A stretch of 64,000 bases of DNA from Branchiostoma lanceolatum (taxonomy: Eukaryota > Chordata > Leptocardii > Amphioxiformes > Branchiostomatidae), in NCBI RefSeq assembly GCF_035083965.1, contig NC_089736.1, positions 4,281,501-4,345,500 on the forward strand. The letters are read 5' to 3'. The notes beneath the pieces are model-generated. The model was not told the origin of the DNA, searched no databases, and saw nothing but the letters and a program-made list of their open reading frames with translations. The position numbers were made by a program, and so were the translations under genes. Below are positions 1-11,500 of the stretch, in pieces. Position 1 is the stretch's first letter. Each line of letters begins with the position of its first letter.

Positions 1-545
1 AGTCATTGAATGAAAACTAAAAGACTCTTTTGTTAAAACGTCAGTTGTTCTAGAGTCTTTTCAAATGTTAGTTGTTTTAATCAAACAATGTTTCGGTGAC
101 TGTCTGTCACTTTCCTCAGGGCAGATCTGACTGGTTCACTTGCACTGCACCTATAGGTGTTGCTGCTTACAGGTGCATATATCTCTGCGTGTAGCGCTTT
201 TCAAATCACTTACAGGGAACTTTTAGCACTCTGAAGCCATTTGGCACCCAATTCCCTATTGGTTACAGAGTTAGGCAGCAGGGAGAAGGTTAAGATAGAT
301 AAACATCCTACTAGAGAGCTTATCCTAGTTTAAAGGTAGAGCAAAGTGCTGAACACCAGGTTGTTTATCCAGTATCACGCACTTGAGCACTAGGTACCAG
401 GGGCCAAGACCCCGGTTGTAGTTTTCCTCTCTGCAAAGATAGTTCTGAGTTCTGTCAATACAACACGTGAGTTCAGTAGACGTGTGTGAGTTGTGATCTT
501 TACCTAAATTACATGTAACACAGGTTTGACTGTATTAGGCCTTAC
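1..545. other. Non-coding left edge (downstream intron of PRMT2)
   Basis: No coding exon was recognised. The last visible PRMT2 exon ends at 546 with a normal donor (gtaag, minus strand), so this stretch should be intron of that gene, with the final PRMT2 exons beyond the window. It holds one copy of a short interspersed repeat (232-300), listed separately. Confidence 0.6.
232..300 (+). repeat. Short interspersed repeat, GCAGCAGGGAGAAGGTTAA family, copy 1
   Basis: The stretch runs from a TTTGGCACCCAATTCCCTAT core to GGCAGCAGGGAGAAGGTTAA. Related copies lie at 3751-3808, 47192-47268 and 61735-61808. No terminal repeats or coding capacity can be seen. It is probably a short remnant of a longer dispersed element. 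Confidence 0.6.
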
Positions 546-3500
546 CTCGAGCTCCTCCACCCTGAACCTCTTCATGTCCATGACCAGCACAGTCTCCCAC
601 TCCGCCAGACAGTCCTGCAGATCCAGCTCATGGTTAAAGATGGGGCGGCCAAAGAACTCCTTCTTAGCTGATGGACTGAAAAGAGACAAGAACATTTCTT
701 TATATGTTATTGATAACACTATTAACAGGGCATATGATAACTTAATTGCAAAATCATGCCTGACGGCTAATTGCAAACAAAGCAAACCAAAACACTTGAA
801 TGTTCACAACGTGTGTATGCTTAACAGAAGGAAAATGAATCATGCGAATTAAGAGCGAAATGACAACTATTCTAAATGGTTTCTAGTTAAGCTACTTGAG
901 CGGTTTGACTTCCTTTTTCCATGCAGTGAAAGATGAATTGCCCAATATTTTGGTGGAAAAACCAGTTGGACAACTTAAGCAAGAATATAGTTTAATTTTT
1001 GTTGATTGGTAAGGTATGGAAAGGTAACCCCAATTCGCAATTACTTACATGAGAGGTGAAAAGTCAAACCCGTACTGGTCTTCCCAGCATGCAATTTTCT
1101 CATCAAACTGCGCCTGTGCGCGGCAGGGTGCGAGGTAGAGTTTGGCGTGGGACGGCCACATCACCCCGCCTTTGGCCAAGAACTTGTCTCTTGCTATCAG
1201 CACTGATTCCACCATCAATTCAAACTACAGAGGGAAAATAAACGATATCAAACAGAGACATTATGTACAGAAAACAGAACAAGATTACAGTATGATAAAT
1301 CAAAGCAGTTGGTTTAAAGTGTAAAGTTACCATTCAGTAGTACAACTAAATCAAGATAACATACTAGTAACCCCCATTAACATTGCCGCGTTACATAGAT
1401 CCGCCACTTTGCAAAACAGTTGGGTTTAAGAGATCTCAAGTGCAGCCACCCAGGTATGCACAGTTTAGATACAGGGGTGCATTATACTGGGGGACATTGG
1501 GTTGGAGATCTGTTTGGGTGTAATTATTTAGAGTGGCGGAATTATATATCCTGGTGGAATCATGTTGGTAGATGTTATACAGAAATCAAATAATGATACT
1601 GCAGGTCAAACAGTAGATCAACTTAGATACGAAATAAATAAGATTTACCAGGAGAAGAGTTCCCATCCACTCGGAGATAATGAGGTCGACCTTCTCTGGC
1701 AGCGAGATGTTCTCCACCCTGTCGTGAACGACCTTAACCACGTCCCAGTACCCGTTATACAGCATCAGCTTCTTCGCCTTGTCTGCCATTCGACTGGCCT
1801 CAACAGCATAGATCTACAGCAGAACAACAAGAAATGTGTTCAGGATGGATCCATAAAGAGTAGAACAACAGCAAGAAATTTCTTAAGGATGTATTCATAA
1901 AATTGCAGGTTTCTTAGACATTGCAATTCAATGATTGGTCATTTGAGGGTGAGATGATAACCAATCAGCACCATGGACAGTGGGGAGGTGTTAGCAATCA
2001 AGGTACTGTAAAAGGCGAAAAATTTGTGGGGATCTAATTTTTCAGTAGTGAGAAAATGGAGTGTTTGCAGTTGTTTTAAGATCGCAGCTGAAACAAGAGG
2101 GTAGTTGGGAAGAAGGCAAAAAAAAAATTTTGCAGTGGTTTAAAGGTCGCATTAAAAAGATCACCGGGAAAACCACCAACATAAAACAACTGCAAGCATT
2201 TTCCCTTTACAGTATGTTACGTCACACATGACAAAGGACACAATCTTAGAAAATAGCTGGATTATTGAATTTGATTAGCTATATACAGATGGTATTTGAC
2301 AACACTTGTCTTTTTTTGTGTGCAAAGAGGTTCCAAAAAATGTGGCTTCACTGCTTTTAAACATGGCAAGTACAAAGACAATGACATCGGCCAAAATATT
2401 GTGACAGACATAATTGCCTATTAAACATTGTTTTGCCATGACTTTTATCAAAGCCCCTTTCACATAAAAATCATGATTTTGGAGAGCTTTACTGGAATTA
2501 TAAAAGATGTAACAGTTATAAAATTGCGAGAGATGAATTTTACTGAGACATAGTTACTCACATATCATAATGTATGTGAACACTACTTTGATCCAGGTGG
2601 AAAATTTTCTGTAAACCTGTTCTGAGTAAAAGGGACCTTAGTCATCATACAGGGAACATTATGTCAATAGGCTTGTTACCTTTTTTGGCTGTGCGAATTG
2701 TGCACAGAACAGACTAAGGCGGCCCAGACCACAGCAAAGCTCCTTTAGCTTACTCTTCAGTCAAGGATGAAATTAAAGAAGAGAAAAAGAAGGAAGGAAG
2801 AAACAAGAAGCAGATGTAAATTGAGGCAGTGCAGAGGCTAGGCAAGAGGGTGGGCAAAGTTGTGAAGAATTAGGGATATTAATCAGCATTTCAAGTAACT
2901 TTGCCAGTAAAATATAAGTTTGAAACATCTAGTAGCCGATGAGATAGCCTGGATGCCAGACCCCCAATCTCTAAAATGTCTATCGAGTGGGGATAGACGT
3001 TTTAGAGATTGGGGGTCTAGCATCCAGGTTACCAATAAGAAAAAAGGAAACATTGCAGAAAGGCTAAGATACATGTAGCATGCAGAACAAAATAATTTTT
3101 TTTGTTCACAGCAGCTTTATGTTTCTTCCATGGCAACAGTAATATTAGAGATTATTAGAAGACCCCAAAACAAGAGAAGTCTCACCTTATTTGGCCTCCC
3201 ATATCTTGCACAGAAGAGGCTGAGAATGCCAGTTCCGCAGCCCAGGTCCATGATGACCTTGTCCTTCAGGAAGTCTGCGTTCCTCTCGATGGCCGTCCTG
3301 TAGGCCAGAGTCCGTGGCTTGTCGTTCAGCATCTCTAGCTGAAGTTTCTGTGTTTGAAAGTGTACTACATTTAGGCAGTACTAACTAACATCAAAATAAT
3401 ATAAGCATGTAACTGTTACTGCTATAACATGAAATGTTTTAAGTTGAAATTCAGTAGCCAATCATTAAATCGTTATCGATACATATTAGATTAATAGTGA

Positions 3501-5334
3501 TATAAAGACCATCAACTTTGTTCTGAAATACTTTAAAGTATAAATTTTGATAATGCAACAAGATGTGATAGATTTAGCATTTCTAATTGAAATTATTACA
3601 TATCATAAAAAGCTATGAGTGAACATCTAGGAGATAATCCTTTAATGGAATATACTGCATTGCACTAAGCTTACAATCAATGACATTTCTGTAAAAGCAT
3701 CTAAATATAATTGCAGCTTGCATGAGATTAAACCCCTGGTCTGCTTAGGTACCCATTTGGCACCTAATTTGTATTGTCTATGGGGATAGGCAGCAGGGAG
3801 AAGGTTAAAAAAATTCATAGTTTCTTACCAAAGAAGAGTAGGACCCGAAGTACTCCTCATCTTGCCAAAGCTCGCTTTCCAGCTCCTCCAAGGTCTTGGG
3901 GCTGACGTGATTGACAGGTAGGTAACCATAGCAACCATTAAGCTCCCCCCACCACCACTCTTCGCTGTTTTTGGAGATGACATGGATTTGGTCCCCTCTC
4001 TTAAAACTCAGCTGTATGAGAATGAAACAAAAAAACATCACAAGCAAATCCCATTTGTAAAATTTCTTGATTTGATGGTTGTTTCAGCACCAAGGGCAGG
4101 GATGGTGTATAATATACAATATACATTGCTGCTTAAAATAGAAATTTACAAACTGTCTATTCCCATGAAAGACACATCACTTAGACTGAATAGGGAATGT
4201 AATTTGGCAACTTGAAGTCACATGACAAACAAAAGCTATCTAACACCAAAAAAGCGGGACCATAACTTGTTCAGAACACGAGTTCTGCTGCAGTACCAGT
4301 ACCAAGAGAAGCCACTAAGACACCTAAAATTCAATCATTTCCAGTGTTTCTCACACTCTACGAACACACAAAGTATGAAACCAAACCATCCAGCCGTTCT
4401 TGAGTTATTTTGTTCACCAACAGAGAGGCATGCAAATGCTGCTGAAAATATAACCTACATTTCATGGAGGTGATAAATGGTTGATTAGTCTGGATCAGAA
4501 TGATCACAGTAAAAGGGGTTGTGCAAAGATTTTGTCTTTGTTTTCTAAATATAATATTCATTCACATCAACTCAAAAAGTTACATCTTTAAAGTCTAATA
4601 CAAACCTGGTTATTATCCAGTGCTGTGAAGCTGTCAAGAGCTGTCACAATTTCATCTAAAGCTGTCTCAACATCTTGTGCCTGTGATTGTGTGTGTGAAT
4701 CCGACCCTGGTCCATTCTGCAATGCCTTGCTCTTTGTCTCTAATGTTCTTTCGTGTTGTTCTGGGTGATCTTTCCTCTCAGGCACATCCACTACAGCTCT
4801 GACAGGGTCTTTATCAGTTACTTTTCCTGAAGGCTGGGGCTGGGTCTCCACTTTAGAAGGCTGAAGTTCAAGTTCAATAGCATCAGACTCTGTAGAAGGT
4901 GCACTTTCAATGCTTGGTTTAGCCTCCATTGCGTCCTGACGTTTCAACCCCAAAATGACAGTGGCTTCATGGTTATTTGGCACAGAGTTCCCATCTTCAC
5001 TGTCAGTATCCAAGCAAATATTTCCGTTAGACAGGGTGCTGTTACCCATGAGACTTCTGTAGGAAGTTTTCCTGAGTTCACGGTGTCCATCATTAAGCTT
5101 ACAGCCTGCTGTAGCTTGCTGTGTTGAAGGCATGGTCATCTCATTAAGGGACGACACAAGTCCATCTATGCAGCAACCGTCTCCTCGTGCATCCTTTCTG
5201 AGAGATGGCAGGGCTGTGTTTAGCTGGTGGCAGCTGTCATTCTTGCAGGGTCTTTCTTCCTTGCATGTTGTCGATGTTTCTTCGCCACAACACCCTGAGG
5301 AACAGCCTGCAGCACAATCCTGGCCCTCCTCCAT
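546..5334 (-). CDS. PRMT2: PRMT2-type protein arginine N-methyltransferase with SH3 domain, 3' end outside the window
   Basis: Transfers methyl groups from S-adenosylmethionine to protein arginines. Exons (minus): 5334-4606, 4011-3829, 3347-3186, 1813-1649, 1224-1049, 675-546; phases 0,0,0,0,2,0, all GT-AG. The start is ATG at 5334, opening [11 protein letters not shown]. Residues 1-225 form a Cys-rich then acidic, low-complexity extension. An SH3 domain follows (about 226-292, with [10 protein letters not shown] and GYLPVNHV). The methyltransferase fold has the SAM-binding DLGCGTG (338-344) and the double-E loop SEWMG(T)LLLFE with E406 and E415. The order SH3 then QDEEYFGSY then methyltransferase is specific to PRMT2 rather than PRMT1, 3 or 8. 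About 515 residues are visible against roughly 433 for whole human PRMT2, so the N-terminal extension is unusual. The end of the beta-barrel domain is missing because the window ends. Confidence 0.93.
1378..1566. mobile_element. MITE, CCGCCACTTT family, copy 1 (PRMT2 intron)
   Basis: A 189-bp palindromic-ended element. The left end reads TAACATTGCCGCG then TACATAGATCCGCCA; the right end is an imperfect inverted copy (GGCGGAATTATATATCC then GGTGGAATCATGTT). Other copies are at 8890-9096, 41289-41464 (opposite orientation) and 62447-62540 (truncated). There is no ORF, so it is non-autonomous. Confidence 0.75.
2004..2214. mobile_element. MITE with TACTGTAAA termini (PRMT2 intron)
   Basis: The sequence starts TACTGTAAAAGGCG and ends CCCTTTACAGTA, giving terminal inverted repeats with possible TA target duplications. 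The ends resemble those of the foldback element at 60048-60368, although the interiors differ. Confidence 0.55.
2948..3028. repeat. Near-perfect hairpin (foldback element)
   Basis: CCTGGATGCCAGACCCCC at 2948 onward pairs with GGGGGTCTAGCATCCAGG ending at 3028. The arms are about 37 bp with few mismatches and a loop of about 5 bp. It lies in the PRMT2 intron and is probably a small foldback MITE. Confidence 0.75.
3751..3808 (+). repeat. Short interspersed repeat, GCAGCAGGGAGAAGGTTAA family, copy 2
   Basis: Matches copy 1 at 232-300 at both ends (CATTTGGCACCTAATTT and GGCAGCAGGGAGAAGGTTAA), with a diverged middle. It ends about 20 bp from the donor of the PRMT2 SH3 exon. Confidence 0.6.
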
Positions 5335-8247
5335 TGTTTGCGTCACACGTCACATTGCTGATTACTTGATAGACATCATAACTCTATTCAGGAGTTAGCA
5401 CCCTCTGTGCTACGGCTCTTGCTCGGTCATTCCTGTAAATAGAAAAAATGTGAAAAATTCTAGTGTAGGATAACACAATAAACTGCTTGACACTTTGCTA
5501 TCAATTTGTTCCACATTTAAAATCTGCCTGCATAAATATAGGAGAATCCACTCCCTATTGAATTTCACATTTTTCAACAAACTAAATAAATAAACACTAC
5601 CTGGTGCAGCAAAAATAGCTTGCGAGTTGCAGCAATACATGTGTCAAATGAAAGTGCAATTACACACCCATATGAGCTCTTCATATGTATGTGAGCCTAC
5701 CATATGCAAGTGCGCTTCGCTAACAACGTCCTCTCTGCACACAATATCAGTACTAGTAAACACAATTTAGGTTCAGCCTGCGATAAGCAAGAAGCAGATG
5801 GTACCAGCCTGAAATAAATGAGGCTGTCACAGCCGGATCAAGTGGCATTAGACGAAGATAAGTGATCCCCATGTGTCAAACATGGCGCTCAGGGCAGCGA
5901 TAAAGATAACCTAACAAGGAACTCGTCTCTTTTTGGACCCTGACCCCAAATTCTGCCACCAGCCATTTTACGACATGGCTGTCACAAACACTTAGCTAGT
6001 AGTTATAATCAGACCTAACACTAGTTGAATTAGAAATGGTAATTTAGTTAATAATTTTGATACTTATTTGTTTACTTTATTTGTTTTTTGTACAGTTGTA
6101 TTATTGCAATAATCATTACAAATGTAGCCTGTGGGCATGAACTGCAATTACAGTCAATGCTGGATGTTGTATCAAGGATAATTGAGCACGAAAATTAATA
6201 AAGCCGCAAGTTATCAAAAAAATAAATTACTGTAGCATCCTGCTACCCATTATAGAAGCTTGTTTAGTTGATCATTTTGTTACTCATTTGTTAACTTTAC
6301 TTGTTATTTGTACTGTTGTATGATTGCAATAATCATTACAAATGTAGCCTGTGCCATGGGCATGGACTGCAATTACAGTAACTACTGGATGATGTTGTAT
6401 CAAGGATAATTGAGCAACAAAATTAATAAAAAGCTTATCAAAAAAGTAAGCAATTACTGTAGCATCCTGCTACCCATGATATAACCTTGTTAGATACCAC
6501 CAGAACAAAATGAAACATTTATCTTATAATATGATTGTATCTTTAATTAAAAGTTTGATAGAATCAAACTCTGCATAATTGATGAGTACATTCTGATTTT
6601 GATGTGAGTACGTGAGGACCCTGTGACTGCCTGGAATTAGTGCTCATATATCATCTACAGGGTTACAGCCTTACAGGGATATATTTGGCTTCCTGCATTG
6701 CTCCTATCTTAGGCCATATCAATGATGTTTTTTGGTTCTTGCTTTCCTCAAATTTATAAGAGAATAAGTTATACTACAGTGCATATATAAATGCTCATCT
6801 TGTATTGCATGAATTGTAATGGTTTAACTTTTTATATGCTAACTTTGCTACTATTGTCAGGTCCGGGTGTGAATTTCAATGACAACATGATATTTCATGA
6901 TAACATGTCTATATCTTAAACTCTTTTGGTGTCAGAGTGAAGAATGTTCTTGTCTTGATCCTAACATATCCTTGAATGATTAGAAATGGCATCAATGATT
7001 GTATTACACGGGAAACAAAATTACATTGTTGGAACTAATTTCTTGGGAGAGCATAATTCCCAGTAAATTGATTAGAGAAAAGAACGACACTAAAGGTTGT
7101 ACAAGTACAAGTCACGAAGCTCTCTCTCAAGTCTGTATATCAAGCATTCACGTAAGATAGCTACTGTACATACCAAAAATCATGACAATCCGGATATCCG
7201 TCAACACATCTTGAGTTATTCTCTTTCAAAGTCTGAAACCATTCTGGCTCCTGCCATTAAAAAAAAAGCCGCTAGGGGGCTCAAACATACACCACTTACT
7301 CTCTGCCTCAAGAGCTATCTATAATCTATCATTTTAAAAAAAATCATGACAAATTATGGCATGTCCAGGACATAAGATAGCAAAACCGGAAGTTCCACTG
7401 CATTACCATAACAAGCCACTAGGATATAATGATTTCCATATTCCAGGTCTCATCATCTACATCATATCATTATCAAGACCTACTCACATACCAAATATCA
7501 ATACAATCCACCCAGGCCTTCTCGATTTATGCTGTTCATCCGCACATACAAACACACATTTGGGTTTTTACACACATACAAATTCACAAACGCTACCGAT
7601 TGAATGTTGTTGACTAGATGTTGAACCTCTGTTTCTGGTTGTAGTCTGCAAATTCCCTGGGAGGAGTACTAGTATCACGCAGACACTGTCGCCTGTGTGA
7701 ACACAACAATTACCACACACGAAGCCCCACGCCTAGATGATGATGCTCGTCTATCGTCTAATCACATGCATGGCGCGAAAAATTAGTCTGGGTCACTGTG
7801 ACAGATCATGTGGGGAGGGGAGCAAGCAAAGTAGATACGGGACTGTTTTTACAATACTTACTTACTGGGATCATGTCTCTTCTATAAGCGTTCATCTCGG
7901 CAGCAGTGTGGCGTTATCCCGTAGCAGCATGGTGTTATTGATTTGAGATTGAGTATGAATTTATACGAGAAAACCCGCTAAACACATGCAGACGTTTACT
8001 TTCGACCCCGGAAGTGAAGATCAGCTGTTATTCTGAACGCACGCAACCAAAATAAAGTAAAACGAATTAAATTGAATAATAAAGCAAAAACTCGACTAAC
8101 TTCACCTATAAAAAATACAGTGATATTATCAAATATATTTGATATGGAAAATAGGTATGAAGCGCAGTATGTTTTTGTTGATATCAAATATAGTTTTTTG
8201 TCTTGTTTGTCTGCGGTCTAGTTTCAACCTTTCGTTAATCATCAACC
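5335..8247. other. Intergenic region between divergent PRMT2 and CNP
   Basis: This is the shared upstream region of two genes that face away from each other. The PRMT2 5' UTR and promoter should lie near 5335-5950, but no TATA box or firm start site was found. A tandem duplication occupies 6043-6483. The stretch 7090-7620 looks like degenerate interspersed repeat. No exon is supported. Confidence 0.6.
6043..6483 (+). repeat. Two-copy tandem duplication, about 220 bp per unit
   Basis: Copy 1 is about 6043-6254 and copy 2 about 6263-6483. Both share TTGCAATAATCATTACAAAT, TGTATCAAGGATAATTGAGC and TACTGTAGCATCCTGCTACC in the same order with small indels. No coding potential is seen. Confidence 0.85.
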
Positions 8248-8317
8248 ATGGGGATCGACTGGGTATCTCTCTTTTTCTGCTATTTCTCCGGAATTCTGCT
8301 ATCCAGGGACTTTATAG
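8248..8317 (+). CDS. Candidate alternative first exon of CNP (hydrophobic N-terminus)
   Basis: ATG in a strong context (caaccATGG) opens 23 codons, MGIDWVSLFFCYFSGILLSR..., ending in phase 1 at a consensus donor (G|gtgagt). A pyrimidine-rich acceptor at 8595-8596 (ccttcctccttcaag) would join it in frame to the Met codon of CNP at 8599, through one Val codon. This would give CNP a hydrophobic leader. The alternative is chance, with transcription of CNP starting downstream near the CRE at 8461. No homology supports the exon; evidence is frame, context and splice sites only. Confidence 0.35.
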
Positions 8318-8460
8318 GTGAGTCTGCATCTAAATAAACGTTTTATGTACATTTTAAGCCAGTTGAAGGGCTACTGGAATGTCGAATAGTGTGATTTTGA
8401 GCGGCAAATCTAAGAGCTGAATGTTGCATGGGAACACCCAATGGTTCAACACACCTGGTG

Positions 8461-8482
8461 TGACGTCATAGGTGATAAAAAT
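8461..8482 (+). promoter_or_regulatory. Candidate CNP core promoter: CRE plus TATA-like box
   Basis: A full palindromic cAMP-response element TGACGTCA (8461-8468) is followed closely by an AT-rich GATAAAAATAG, about 125 bp upstream of the CNP start codon. CRE next to TATA is a known promoter arrangement bound by CREB/ATF proteins. Use here is inferred. Confidence 0.4.
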
Positions 8483-8598
8483 AGCCCAGTGTTGTCATGA
8501 TTGCACAACTTTGCCGTAACCTGTGTTCCTAACAACGTTTATAAGAATGACAAGACAACTGCCTAGCCACTCAAAAATCCACCTTCCTCCTTCAAGTA

Positions 8599-11500
8599 AT
8601 GCCAGGAAGGAAGAAGAAGGCACACGAGGCACGGCTGAGAAGAAAAGGCTTCATACCTGTCCGACTTAAGGTGAAGAAAAAGATCGCTGTGCCCAAAGCA
8701 ACCCGCATGGCGTCCATATCCAAGATGGAGTCGCTAGAAGAGGCGCAGCCGGGAAGTCTCGATGAGTTCCCGTTCCTGTCGGACCCAAAAACGATGGAGT
8801 ACGTCGAGGGTTCGCGTACAATGTTCATAATGAGAGGTGAGGTCGTTATTTCACATTTGTGTAAACCATGCAACCATATGGTCTATATATTTGCAGGTTT
8901 ACAAAAATCCGCCACTTTGAAAAACAATGGGTTCAATTGAGAGATCTCTAGTGCAGCACCCCCCAGGTATACACAGTTTAGATATACAAGTACAGGAGTT
9001 GCATTATAATCTATACTAGGGGACGTTGGGTTGGAGATCTGTTTGGACGTATCTTTTCAGGGTGGCGGACTTATGTACCCTGTTGGAGTCATGTTAGTAC
9101 ATAGCAAATATTGGCTAAACGTTACACAAACATGTTTATTTCAAAGGGTTTCGATTTATAATTCAAAACTACTTCCGATCACCATATCATAAAAGACGTT
9201 TTTACATCAAAGAACCTTTAGACTTAGAGCCAGTTAGAATTCATGAAACAGGTGTTCTTTTTGTGACAATATTGGTTTTATGTTACAAGTTTGCATATTC
9301 AAAAAGTCAGGGGCCAGAGTACAAGGACAATGTCTGCCATATCAGAGGAGTCTGGTGTAGGTAAAAGGTTAGTGTTAAGTCCCATGGCCTTTTTGAGACC
9401 GTAGGGGCAGTGGGTAGCCTGAATTCAATCAAGCCTCCTATGACCGCTTGCCGCCCTGTAACCGCCTACTAGTAGCCACCCGGGGAGGGGACAGGAATCC
9501 CCGGACAGCTGGAGTTTGCGTTATACAGACTAGGGCAGTGGGTTGTTAATCCACTGTGTCTAGGGTATGGTATTGGAAGGCAGAGTCCAACCCTCTCCTA
9601 CTATGCCTTTTACCTCCCCAAATCAGGTACCCATTTTTACACCTGGGCGGAGTGAGGAAAGTCAGGTTTAGTGCCTTTCCCAAGGGCACAAGATCGGTGA
9701 CATGACGGAATTCGAACCCAGGACCTCTGGGTTCTGGGCCAAACACCCTGCCTGTATGCCACACGACCCCACATTGTGTAGACTGATTATGTTAAGCCAT
9801 CACATGTAATACTGCTGAGCTTGGTTCAAGAACTGTCCCCTGGGTATAGTAGTATGGCATAATTTCAGGATTATCAGTGCAAAGCCAACATTCTCAGTAA
9901 AGACGGATGGCAGTGAAAACAGTACTATTGATGTCAGTGATGATTTATTTATCAATACTGAATACATATAAGTATAATATTCCTTCAGCCAAAATGGGCT
10001 GATTTCCAAGGGAGTCCATAAAGGTTAACAGAATACAGACCTTATAGGAAGTCATAAAACATACAAGTGAAAGAAAATTCAATTGTACAGACAGATTAAA
10101 CAAAGTAAATGGACAATGATAACTGTAAATCACAAATGTGTTAACAGTATGTAAATTAAAGCAGGTTCAAATCTGCAAAACTCAATTCATTTAACAAAAT
10201 CTAAATGATCTTGCAAAAAATTGAAGTATGGCACGAAATGTATTAAAGATACATTTATCATGTGTACTTTAATTTCAAATTTGGAAAGTCAAATGGACAA
10301 TTTTGGCATTATTCTATTCTATTTTATTCTCTGTGCTTGGTTACATGATCTTGCACATGTATGGTCAGAATACGTCATTAAGAGATATAGGTAATGTCCT
10401 AAGGCGTGGTGAAAGCTACGTCACCTTCACAGCGCGTGACCTTTTCCTGACGAGGGCTTTGTAGGCTGCCTCAGCTGATGGCAAAGAGAGATAATTATGA
10501 CGAGTAAAGTGGTTCGTTTGCTCAATCAGGTTCTCGTAATTACCTTGGGCGTGAAATGCCCATCTGCCTCTTTGGATACGTCAACTGATTTGTTTGAATG
10601 ATAATCATTTGGGCTAAGGTGATCATCATGCATACAATTATACCAACAATGGGAACTGTTTTTAAAGGACTCAGTTGTGGTTGGAATAGGCCACATAGGA
10701 CCATGAAGCATGCACGGTTAATGAAAAATTTATGCCAATGGTACTTGAAAGTCCAACACATACACTTTGCTTGAAAGAAAACTGCAACGTACTAGTAGGT
10801 TAATTAGAAGAATAATATTATAGCTTTACATATTTTACTCCAGCATTATCATCTGTTCAATGTACATGTAGTACAAGTACATGTAGAGTAAGAAGAATAA
10901 GTTATTTATAGCTAACAAATATTTTACTCCATCATTATCTACTCCGCTCCAACGATGATACTCTATCCAGGTTGCTCCTTGCTTTAATGTGTGCGAGCCA
11001 TATCAGTTTTACTTTTATGACATTGTCTAGACTATTTAACCCTGAAATTTCGCAGAGCTTTCCATTTTCATGTATATATGTCTGGCCCTGTGTTAGGCAT
11101 TGGTCCCATGCATTCTAAATCCAGGTCAAATGTTCACCTTTATGTGAACCCAAACTATCTATATATATATATGTATATATATAGTATGTGTGGACATATA
11201 GGGGAGGGATTGGTTTTGTTTTTCCAAATTGGAACAGTTTAACTCCATAACCCACAGCAATATATTTTTAGGAGGTTTTCCCATATGTAAATTAAGGTTA
11301 CATTCAAGGGATGGGTAGATTTCTTGTTTCCTCATGACCGAGATTATGTTTCTGATAGCATTTGTTTTTTGAGATATTCATTCTTTATTGTTTTTACAAA
11401 GAAAAAGACAATACAAAGTACATGCATAGGCTTTGTTTGTGAGAGTTTTGATTTGTAACAGTGTTTGTAACAACTTGTCTGTAACATTGGTAGTACTCTC

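Noticed and set aside
7090..7620. Plus-strand frames of 60-85 codons
   Set aside because: Compositionally simple, no domain, and the stretch resembles old interspersed repeat seen also near 4080-4450 (shared CTTGAGTTATT).
9700..9760. GGTTCGAATTCC and similar B boxes as possible tRNA genes
   Set aside because: They do not fold into a cloverleaf with an anticodon arm, and the surrounding sequence recurs as SINE copies (29630, 32770, 48128).
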